A stretch of 64,000 nucleotides of DNA from contig NZ_CP186274.1 of the NCBI RefSeq assembly GCF_049331405.1, positions 4,960,001 through 5,024,000 on the forward strand, given 5' to 3'. Below are positions 54,079 through 61,337 of this stretch, one piece after another; position 1 is the first letter of the stretch, and each line of letters opens with the position of its first letter. Origin of the DNA: PoT sp049331405 (GTDB lineage Bacteria; Planctomycetota; Planctomycetia; Isosphaerales; Isosphaeraceae). The notes beneath the pieces were generated by a model, which was not told the origin of the DNA, did not search any database, and saw nothing but the letters and a program-made list of their open reading frames with translations. A program made the translations under genes and the position numbers.

Positions 54079-55074
54079 TCAACGTCGAGAGGTGCTGGCC
54101 GTAACGGGGGTATGGGGATAGACCGGCACGGGGACCGAGGCGAGGATCTCGGCGAGCACGCGGGCCGTCGCCTCGGGCTCAATGCCCAGGCGGACGCTCA
54201 GCACCGGCTCTGCCACGTCCTGGACGTCGTCGGGGGTCACGAAGTCTCTGCCGTCGAGGAAGGCGCGGGCCTGGGCCAGCCGCTGCCAAATCAGGAGCCC
54301 TCGGGGGCTCATGCCGAGCGTCACCTGCCGGTGCGAACGCGTCGCGTGGGCTAGGGCGACGAGGTACTCGCGCACCGCTAGCCCGACGGAGACTTCGGCC
54401 ACCCGTCCCTGGAGCCGGCGCAGTTCGCCAACTCCCAGAACCGGCGAGGCATGCGTTTCTGACTCCGCTTCGGGCCCGACGGCCGCCTCGAGCATCGCAA
54501 GCTCGTGCTCTCGACCGGGATAGCCCACGCGTAATTTCATGGCAAAGCGATCGAGTTGGGCCTCGGGCAAGGGGTAGGTCCCGTACTGCTCGACGGGGTT
54601 CTGCGTCGCGATGACGAAGAAGGTGCCCGAGAGTTCGTGGCGAACGTTGTCGACCGTCACCTGCCGCTCGGCCATGGCCTCGAGCAGGGCGCTCTGGGTC
54701 CTGGGGGTCGTGCGATTGATCTCGTCGGCGAGCAGGATATCGGCGAAGACCGGCCCGGGGAGGAACTCAAACTCGCGCGTGTGCTGATCGAAGACGCGGA
54801 AGCCCGTGATGTCTCCCGGCAGCAGGTCGGGCGTGCATTGGACCCGTGCGAGCTTACCGCCGAGGGCCTGCGCCAGGGCCTTGGCGAGGGTCGTCTTGCC
54901 GAGGCCGGGGAGATCCTCGACGAGGAGGTGGCCCCTCACGAGAAGACATGCGAGGACATGTTCAATCACCTCTCCTTTGCCCCGGAGGGCCCGGTTGAGC
55001 GCCGCGCGGACTCCGTCGAGGAGGCAAGCGCAGGCCTCGTTTTTCGGAAGATCCATGACCGTAGTCGTCTTCAC
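54079..55074 (-). CDS. MoxR-family AAA+ ATPase (second copy)
   Basis: A 331-residue MoxR ATPase with Walker A EDLPGLGKTT, Walker B ILLADEINR and the RTQSALLEAMAERQVTV motif, and ATQNPVEQYGTYPLPEAQLD for sensor 1. It is well diverged from the copy at 31516 but keeps all motifs. The GTG at 55074 overlaps the upstream transglutaminase-like stop codon (ATGTGA), and GAGGA lies five bases before it, so I prefer it to the frame-open start at 55131. It belongs to the DUF58-transglutaminase-MoxR group, a widespread arrangement in which MoxR likely handles the membrane partners. Confidence 0.93.
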   Translation of the reverse strand: MKTTTVMDLPKNEACACLLDGVRAALNRALRGKGEVIEHVLACLLVRGHLLVEDLPGLGKTTLAKALAQALGGKLARVQCTPDLLPGDITGFRVFDQHTREFEFLPGPVFADILLADEINRTTPRTQSALLEAMAERQVTVDNVRHELSGTFFVIATQNPVEQYGTYPLPEAQLDRFAMKLRVGYPGREHELAMLEAAVGPEAESETHASPVLGVGELRRLQGRVAEVSVGLAVREYLVALAHATRSHRQVTLGMSPRGLLIWQRLAQARAFLDGRDFVTPDDVQDVAEPVLSVRLGIEPEATARVLAEILASVPVPVYPHTPVTASTSRR

Positions 55075-57458
55075 ATCAATCCTCGTCGGGTTAGGAGCGG
55101 ATGGACTTCGCGAAAGCGAGCGGGCGTCCACGAACGCAAGGCCTCGCGGCAGGTCTTCAGGATCTCGGCATCATCCAGCGCGGGGGGCAGGCTGGATCGG
55201 CCGGGGGCGTGCAAAGCCCAGTCGGAGAGTCGGAGGAGTCGCTCGAGCACGAGGCGAGACTCATCGGCCCCGAGCCTCGCGATCGGCCGATACCAGCGCG
55301 ATGGCGTCTGCCCCGTCGGCCGAGGGCAGCCGGCCCAGCGTGCCCGACGCTCCAGCAAGCTCAGGGCCCGCAGGATCGACCGCCTCGGATGCCGGCCGGA
55401 GTCGAGCCCGAACAGGGCCGACGCCCCGAGGTCGAGGAGCCGCCGACGCATCACGACCGCCCCGACGACAAGCAGCAACGAGGCCGAGAGGGCGAACTTG
55501 TGCATCCAGGCCCAACGGCCGGCCGCCTTGAAAGCCAGGGCGACTCGCTCAACCCAGGGCCGAGCCGGCGGGAGGAGGTCGAAGCCGGGAGTCGGCTCGA
55601 TGGCGATCCAGAGGCCGTCGGGCAGCCGGACCTCGGCCCAGACATGAACATCATCGCGAGTGACGGACGTGTGCCTCGTCACCGGGTCGTACTTCTCGGG
55701 CGCGGCGTAGAGGCCGCTGACCAGGCGCACGGGATAGCCGAGGGAGCGGAGCATCACGGCCGAGGCCGTCGCGAAGAGGTAGTCGGGGCCTCGCCTGGTC
55801 TCGAAGAGGAATTCGGCCGTCACGTCCTTGCACCCCTCCGAGGACGTCGCCGAATGGTCGTGGTGGCAGTTGTGCCTCAGGGTGTGGACGAGGGCCTCGA
55901 CCTGGGTCCAACCTTCGGGGAGATGGGCAACCCACGAGCGTGCCAGATCCGTCACCCTGGGGTCGACGGCGTATTCGCCACGAAAGGAGATGTGGTGGTC
56001 CTTCTCGTCGTCGGGCCGGGGTTTGAAGGGCATCTCGCCGATCTTCGAGCGGTCGACGGTCTTCGCCTCGGTGTCGATGACGGTGCCGGCGGGGACGTTC
56101 CGGTCGGTCATCCGCACGATCCCGTACTGGGCCCAGCCGAAGAAGTCGGATCGGTCCACGCTCCCGACGCGGAAGCGTTCCAGGTGCGAGGGAAGCGGCA
56201 TGGAGCTCGAGTCGAGCGCCCCGATCTTGACCTGATGGGTGACAAGGCCCGTGAGGAAAGCCGCTGTCGACGGCAGCAGCTTCATCCACGACCCGCGCGA
56301 TTCGGGCTCGGCGTGGAGGTCGCGGTTGCAGCAGGGTTCCTCGTGCCAGGTCGTGCCGTCGAAGTGGCCGTAGGTCGTCAGCGGGAGGTGAAGAGGTGTC
56401 GTCCCCTTGATGTAGACGAGTGCCCGGGCCGCACGTTCGCCGGGGCGTTTGGGGCGAAGCTCCGGCTTCTTCCGAACCGCCGAGAACTCCCGACCGGCCC
56501 GGAGGTTCTCCGCGGGTCGTTCCTTCTGCTCGCGGACGTTCTCCGGGCCCAGTGCGATCATCTTCTCGATCTTGGTCCGCTTGAACGGCTCGCCGTAGGA
56601 CTCGTTGAAGGCGTCGTAGAGGCTGGGGCGATCGGTCTCGAGGTAGATCTCGCTTCGGGTGAACCCAACCGACTGCGGGTTCTCACTGGCGTCGACCTCG
56701 TTGTCGCCGTCGTTGACACCCGAGCGTGCGTTGGGATCGTTCTCCCCCGTCCCTCCCGACGTCGGGACCAGGCCGATCAAGGCCGTGGCGGCACGCGTCG
56801 GGCCGACGGCCGCCACCGCGGCGATGAGGCCCGCGGCGGTCAGCATCCAGGCCGCACTGGTCAGGGAATGACGCACCGCCGCCGGCCCCGCGACCGGACG
56901 GATCGGGAGCCCGGTCCAGTAGACGAGCATCAGCCAGCCCATGCCCGCCATCGCGAACCCGCCCGCCGGCGCGAGGACTGCAAGTCCCCCCTCGCCCCCT
57001 ACGGCGGAGGCCACCGTCACGAGGAAGAGGCTCACCAGCGCCGAAAGCCTCGCATGGGCCGGACGATGCGAGAAGGCCGCGAGGCCCAGGCCCAGGTTCC
57101 TCAATGCGGCGATGAGGATATATTCCAGCGTCGTCGTCCAGCCGCTGGACATCCCATGGCCGAACTCGATGCCGAACGGCAAAACGAACAGCAGGCAGAA
57201 TGCCGCGATCGTGCCCTCGCCGAAGGCCGGCGAGGGCGTGGCCGGCTCGCCTGCCGCGTTCGAGCGCCGATCGCGATGAGCCAGGATCACGGAGGCGACC
57301 AGCATCGGCAAGATCAATACGCCGAGCGTCAGAGCGAAGCAAGGACCGCGAGGCTTTCCCGGCTCCAGGACCGCCTGCTCGAGCGCCAGGGTGGAGAACG
57401 CCGCCATCGCCAGCGTGGCCCAACGCAGCCTCGCGTCTTCACGTCCGTCAAACGCCAA
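55071..57458 (-). CDS. TgpA-like transglutaminase-domain membrane protein lacking the catalytic Cys
   Basis: A 795-residue protein with about seven N-terminal membrane helices (1-230), an extracytoplasmic transglutaminase-like domain (about 485-625) and a further membrane helix (about 655-672) before a helical tail. The layout matches TgpA/DUF3488. In the domain, the Cys of the usual G-x-C-E-Y-F-A motif is replaced by Asp (RRGPDYLFATASAV, D559), whereas the His in DVHVWAEV (H605) is kept and the third acid is Glu (IAIEPTPG, E621). So it probably lacks thiol-protease/transglutaminase activity. It overlaps the MoxR gene by 4 bases and the DUF58 gene by 11. ATG at 57458 is used. Confidence 0.88.
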   Translation of the reverse strand: MAFDGREDARLRWATLAMAAFSTLALEQAVLEPGKPRGPCFALTLGVLILPMLVASVILAHRDRRSNAAGEPATPSPAFGEGTIAAFCLLFVLPFGIEFGHGMSSGWTTTLEYILIAALRNLGLGLAAFSHRPAHARLSALVSLFLVTVASAVGGEGGLAVLAPAGGFAMAGMGWLMLVYWTGLPIRPVAGPAAVRHSLTSAAWMLTAAGLIAAVAAVGPTRAATALIGLVPTSGGTGENDPNARSGVNDGDNEVDASENPQSVGFTRSEIYLETDRPSLYDAFNESYGEPFKRTKIEKMIALGPENVREQKERPAENLRAGREFSAVRKKPELRPKRPGERAARALVYIKGTTPLHLPLTTYGHFDGTTWHEEPCCNRDLHAEPESRGSWMKLLPSTAAFLTGLVTHQVKIGALDSSSMPLPSHLERFRVGSVDRSDFFGWAQYGIVRMTDRNVPAGTVIDTEAKTVDRSKIGEMPFKPRPDDEKDHHISFRGEYAVDPRVTDLARSWVAHLPEGWTQVEALVHTLRHNCHHDHSATSSEGCKDVTAEFLFETRRGPDYLFATASAVMLRSLGYPVRLVSGLYAAPEKYDPVTRHTSVTRDDVHVWAEVRLPDGLWIAIEPTPGFDLLPPARPWVERVALAFKAAGRWAWMHKFALSASLLLVVGAVVMRRRLLDLGASALFGLDSGRHPRRSILRALSLLERRARWAGCPRPTGQTPSRWYRPIARLGADESRLVLERLLRLSDWALHAPGRSSLPPALDDAEILKTCREALRSWTPARFREVHPLLTRRGLM

Positions 57459-58716
57459 GCGGAACCTCCTTCCCTAACCTGCGGAGACTCGAGGCGACCT
57501 GATCGGGTCCGGTCAGCACGGCCCAGGGGCTCAACAACGGGGAGTCGAGGTCGCGGCCCGCCCGACCGCGAGGGAACCCATCGGCGAGGAGCACTACGAG
57601 CCGCGTCCCCGAGGGACCCGGGCCGAGGACCGAGACGCAACCTGTCTCGAACCCCCTATCGGTCGTGATGATCACGCGGAATGCCCCATCAACGCACCTC
57701 GATTCAGAGAGATCCCGCCGTAGCATCGCGTCATCGCAAGGCTCCCAACGGGCCAGGGCGTCGAGGAGATTGCCTAGGCCGGACTTGCTGGAGAGACCGC
57801 GACCGCCATCGCGGTTGTCGTCGAGGATCAAGTCGACCTCGGCCCCCTGCCCCATCCAACTCTCGACCATGCTGGCGGCCACGCGGATGGACCACTCTCG
57901 GGAGCCGTCGGCACCGGTCGAAGGGTGCGAGGCCCGGCTCGCATCCAGGAAGATTTGCACGCGCGGTGATGCGTGGGACTGGACCTCGCAGATGATGAGC
58001 TGGCCATGCCTCGCCGTCTGGGCCCAGTGGACCCGTCGCAAAGGGTCGCCCCGTCGATAGGGGCGGACGCCCATGGGGTCGCCCCAGGTGCCGGCTCGAT
58101 CGCGAGGGGCGAGCCCTTCGGAGAGGTGGCCGCCGGCGAGTTCCGGCAGCGGGGCCACGGGGAAGGTTCTCGGCCAGACAAGGAGCGTCTCCGGCACCGC
58201 CAGGGTCCGCGACGCCTCCCAGAGTCCGAACGGGAACCCGCAGACGATCCTCGGCGGCGTCCTCGGATAGACACCCCGGCATCGACTCGCGAATTCAAAC
58301 GTCACCGACGTCGTACGCCAGCCCGGCACGAAGACAAGGGCCGTCAGCAAGGCCTCGGGGCCGTCCTCATCCGCCACCTTCAGGCCCAACCCCCATACGC
58401 CCCAGGGCATCCGGTTCCGCAGGGTCAGGCGGGCGGTGACCGTCTCCAACTCGCGACATCGCGTCCGATCGAAGGCGAGGCTTCCGCCCAAGCCCCAAAC
58501 GCTGAGCCAGGGCCACGACAGGCCGAGGGCCGTCACGACGAGCAGGCCGAAGAAGACGACGAACCCCTGGGGATGGAGGAAGAACCCGCAGAGCGCCGCT
58601 GCGATCGCCGCCAGGATCAAGTTGCCCAGGGGAGTCCTCACCCCGCGCATCCCGCGGTCAAACGCCCAGACGATGCGTCGTCTCAGCAAATTATTCTGAA
58701 AGCGTCGTTTCATCAT
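57448..58716 (-). CDS. DUF58 membrane protein, second MoxR system
   Basis: A 422-residue DUF58 protein with two membrane helices near the N terminus (about 33-50 and 52-68) and the family signature GVRPYRRGDPLRRVHWAQTARHG, with a vWA-like fold after it (QIFLDASRAS, a partial MIDAS). It differs from the soluble DUF58 protein at 32531, which has no transmembrane segments. The ATG pair at 58711-58716 starts just ahead of the basic region; the frame opens at 58764 without support. As first gene of the minus-strand unit it overlaps the transglutaminase-like gene by 11 bases. Confidence 0.9.
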   Translation of the reverse strand: MMKRRFQNNLLRRRIVWAFDRGMRGVRTPLGNLILAAIAAALCGFFLHPQGFVVFFGLLVVTALGLSWPWLSVWGLGGSLAFDRTRCRELETVTARLTLRNRMPWGVWGLGLKVADEDGPEALLTALVFVPGWRTTSVTFEFASRCRGVYPRTPPRIVCGFPFGLWEASRTLAVPETLLVWPRTFPVAPLPELAGGHLSEGLAPRDRAGTWGDPMGVRPYRRGDPLRRVHWAQTARHGQLIICEVQSHASPRVQIFLDASRASHPSTGADGSREWSIRVAASMVESWMGQGAEVDLILDDNRDGGRGLSSKSGLGNLLDALARWEPCDDAMLRRDLSESRCVDGAFRVIITTDRGFETGCVSVLGPGPSGTRLVVLLADGFPRGRAGRDLDSPLLSPWAVLTGPDQVASSLRRLGKEVPLGV

Positions 58717-58818
58717 AATCTCGCACGTCTCCCGTGATGAAGCTGCACCGGGGGCGACCGCCACGAAGTGACGTGCCGTCTGCCCGCCTATCCTGATATC
58801 CTCACGACTCCGAGAGAC

Positions 58819-59511
58819 TCAGGCCTTCTTGCGATCGAACGGGAGTGGGAGTTGATCGTCGTGGGGCAACATCCGCGAGAGGATCTGGCGGACGGCCATC
58901 CGAGAGCGGTTCAGCCGAGAACGGACCGTCCCCAGCGGGATTTGCAGGGTTTCCGCGATCGTCGCGTAGTCCATGTGGGCGACGGTCTTGAGGTCGAGGA
59001 CGTCGCGATACTCGGCCGGGATCTCGGCGAGGGCCTGGTCCATCGCCTTTGAGATCTCCTCGAATTCGAGGCGTTCGGAGGGGTCGAACCGGGAGCAGGC
59101 CTCGGGCCGCTCGCGACGCGCCCGCCCTTCATGCTTCCACCGCCTGGCCCGGGTCCTGGCGAGGTGGAGGCTCCGCAAAGTCACGGCTCGCAAGAGCCAG
59201 GCCCGCGGATTAGGGGGCATCTCCTCCTCGCGCCAGAGGCTGATGAGCGCCTCCTGCACGGCATCCCAGGCCGTCCCCTCGTCCCCCAGGACCCGACGCG
59301 CGGTGGCTACCATCGCATCTAGCAGCGGACGCACAGTCCGGTCGAACGGCTCCGACATCGAGCCGTCCGCGTGTTGAGGATTCCGGCCTTCCGGCCCTTG
59401 TTCGTCCAAGGAAACACGCCTCCCTCGCATCCAGTCCGGGGAGACCGCCATCAAATCCTCGGGGCAGAATCCCAGCAGGGGATGCTGCCAAGGCATCAGC
59501 GAAGTGCTCAC
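58819..59511 (-). CDS. ECF-type RNA polymerase sigma factor
   Basis: A 230-residue sigma factor of the extracytoplasmic-function group. Region 2 covers about 60-128 (DAVQEALISLWREEEMPPNP) and region 4 about 152-213 (IPAEYRDVLDLKTVAHMDYA then IPLGTVRSRLNRSR). The first 50 residues are an unusual non-conserved extension. The GTG start at 59511 has AAGGG nine bases upstream; an internal ATG at 59358 (MSEPFDRTV) would remove it. No anti-sigma gene follows; the next minus-strand gene is DUF58, about 100 bases away. Control must therefore come from elsewhere. ECF factors usually respond to envelope stress, which fits the MoxR surroundings only loosely. Confidence 0.9.
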   Translation of the reverse strand: MSTSLMPWQHPLLGFCPEDLMAVSPDWMRGRRVSLDEQGPEGRNPQHADGSMSEPFDRTVRPLLDAMVATARRVLGDEGTAWDAVQEALISLWREEEMPPNPRAWLLRAVTLRSLHLARTRARRWKHEGRARRERPEACSRFDPSERLEFEEISKAMDQALAEIPAEYRDVLDLKTVAHMDYATIAETLQIPLGTVRSRLNRSRMAVRQILSRMLPHDDQLPLPFDRKKA

Positions 59512-59762
59512 GATCGATCGCCCTTCTCAGTCTCACGATTCGCCCTTGCCGCCAGACGTCGTGGCCGCCCGGATCCGACCGACCAGGAGCCCGCGTCCGC
59601 TTGAGGAGGACGTGGGTCACCGGCCGTTTCTCGGTCGCGGGACGATGTTCAGGAGTACGATCCCGCGGCCAGGCGTCATCGCGCCGAGAGATCGGCGGCG
59701 AGGGACGCGCATACGCCGAATCGAAGTCGGCGGACGGCGGACCGTCCCCATTGCGGCGACGG

Positions 59763-60128
59763 TCAGGCGGGATTGAGGGCGAGACTGGGCGGGGCGCGGA
59801 GCGAGGCGGGGCCGTGCCAGGATTGGACGCGAGGCGGGCGGACTACCAGGACCGCCGCGCGCTGCACCAGGGGCGAAGAAGGGACCTGGCCGAGTTCGGG
59901 GGCGACCTGCCCGAGCGAGTGGAGTTGGCAGACCGGGCAGTCGTGGTTCGAGGCGTGAAGGCTGCTCTCGACGTCGTGGGCGCCAGGCTTCGCCTTGGAC
60001 GCAGATCCGACGCCGCCGACCCCATGCTCCCAGCCGGGGAGGGAGTGCAAGCATGTGCCGCAGGCCATCACCGTCGCATGGAATGCGACCAGGGTGACGA
60101 CCAGGAGTTTGCGGCAGAATCGCGACAT
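59763..60128 (-). CDS. Small exported Cys/His protein near the metal pump
   Basis: A 121-residue protein with a signal-like start (MSRFCRKLLVVTLVAFHATV). The middle segment HASNHDCPVCQLHSLGQ has a CPxC pair with flanking His, reminiscent of DUF2946-type proteins associated with copper and other metals. The C terminus is Pro/Arg/Leu-rich and variable. The frame stays open to 60353, but the ATG at 60128 begins directly at the hydrophobic signal. It is divergent from the small exported protein and the RND pump on the plus strand. Metal binding is likely; specificity is unknown. Confidence 0.65.
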   Translation of the reverse strand: MSRFCRKLLVVTLVAFHATVMACGTCLHSLPGWEHGVGGVGSASKAKPGAHDVESSLHASNHDCPVCQLHSLGQVAPELGQVPSSPLVQRAAVLVVRPPRVQSWHGPASLRAPPSLALNPA

Positions 60129-60599
60129 GTGACCAGGATAATCGTTGGAAGCCGTAGGCGTCGACACACGAAAGTTGCGGGGTTTCGACCTCGGGCCGTC
60201 GACATCGGTGACGACGAGCAGGGCCTCCTCCCCGGATCGAAGTGCCGCCGAATCCGGGGAGTTCCCGATTTTTTCAAGTTCGACACGAAATGGTCCGCAG
60301 GCCACTCCGCCCTCGAGCGAGCCTCCACCCCGTCCGAAGCGGCTGCATGCCACGTCATCTGACGCGAATCGGCGTCATCCTGACCTCGTCGATCACAAAC
60401 GTAAACCTCGTGTTGACAACAACCTGGATAACTGCTTCCAATGATGAAGTAGAGGCCCTGGACTTCCACCCGACGACGAGACGGACGCTCTGCGAACTCG
60501 GGCTCAAGAATCGGATGGCACTCGGGCGAAGTAGAAGAAGGACCGACTTATCCGGTCGCAAGACTATTGACGGCAACCCCAATCGGCTTGTGGTGAGGC
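60129..60599. other. Divergent intergenic region upstream of two small exported proteins
   Basis: About 470 bases. A TTGACA hexamer lies at 60413-60418, but no -10 at the usual spacing follows. This is the natural place for promoters of the minus-strand CPxC gene and of the plus-strand small gene and pump. No open frame judged real; no metal-regulator site recognised. Confidence 0.35.
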
Positions 60600-61016
60600 A
60601 TGGCGAGAGCACGACTTCTCCCACTCATCATCGTGTTCCTGGCGACCCTCCACCTCAATCGAGTGGAGGCAGCCACGGCCACTTGCGCCGAGCCGGCCTC
60701 GGATTTCGCATTGCAGTTGGGCGTGGACGCGTCGGCTCGCGACGAGTCCACGCCGCAACTCATCCTCCAGGCCTGGACCCGGGAGTTCGGCCAGGCCGAC
60801 GACGAGGTCGAGATCCCCGATGCCCCCCAGGACGAGATCCCCGACGACAAGGGGGATGCCGACGAGCCTCACAGTCGCACCCTCTTCTTCGTCTTCCGGG
60901 CCGATCTGCCCGACTGGGGCTTCGATCCATTGAGCCGAAGTTGCGACCGGCGCCTGCCGGGCTCGCCCGAAGAAGGGCCTCCGCGTTACCTCAGCCTCTG
61001 CCGCCTCATTTGTTGA
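60600..61016 (+). CDS. Small exported hypothetical protein upstream of the RND pump
   Basis: A 138-residue protein with a signal peptide (MARARLLPLIIVFLATLHLNRVEA) followed by an acidic mature part (DEVEIPDAPQDEIPDDKGDA) and a short C terminus with three cysteines (SRSCDRRLPG, YLSLCRLIC). No known domain. It is 321 bases upstream of the RND pump, on the same strand. Acidic, Cys-containing small exported proteins near metal pumps can act as periplasmic chelators; that is only inference here. Low similarity to known families makes this a moderately supported gene call. Confidence 0.55.
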   Translation: MARARLLPLIIVFLATLHLNRVEAATATCAEPASDFALQLGVDASARDESTPQLILQAWTREFGQADDEVEIPDAPQDEIPDDKGDADEPHSRTLFFVFRADLPDWGFDPLSRSCDRRLPGSPEEGPPRYLSLCRLIC

Positions 61017-61337
61017 TCCCGCCCCTCCTGCCCGCCTCCTAAGGCCGTCCGGCCATGGCCGGTGTCACTGCCTCGTCAATGAAGGTCTCCAATCGTAGCC
61101 GAAGTGCGTCATCCCGAACCGGGACTGACGACCGAGCCGCTCCGTCTGATCTTTCGTTTCGACGACACACAGCGACCCGAGACCGAAGCCGGACGCTTCT
61201 GCGATGGCCCCATCGGCAAGACGATCCCCCCAATCCGGCCTACGCTCGATTCAGGGGGCTCCTCAAGCATTTCCGCGTCCCCATCCATTCCTGAACACGA
61301 GGCTAACTCGGGCGAGGCTCGAGCGAGGTTACGTACG
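61017..61337. other. Intergenic region before the RND pump
   Basis: About 320 bases containing a 14-base perfect palindrome, CCGGCCATGGCCGG (61049-61062). No gene and no clear promoter pair. The palindrome could be a regulator site for the pump, but nothing else supports this. Confidence 0.3.

Noticed and set aside
55101..57668. 855-codon open frame on the plus strand
   Set aside because: Antisense to the transglutaminase-like gene, with low-complexity Arg/Gly-rich translation.
60413..60440. Sigma-70 promoter built on TTGACA at 60413-60418
   Set aside because: No -10-like hexamer at 16-18 bases; the nearest GATAAC is only 8 bases away.
61049..61062. CCGGCCATGGCCGG palindrome as a metal-regulator operator
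   Set aside because: GC-rich palindromes of this size arise by chance in this composition, and no promoter elements flank it.
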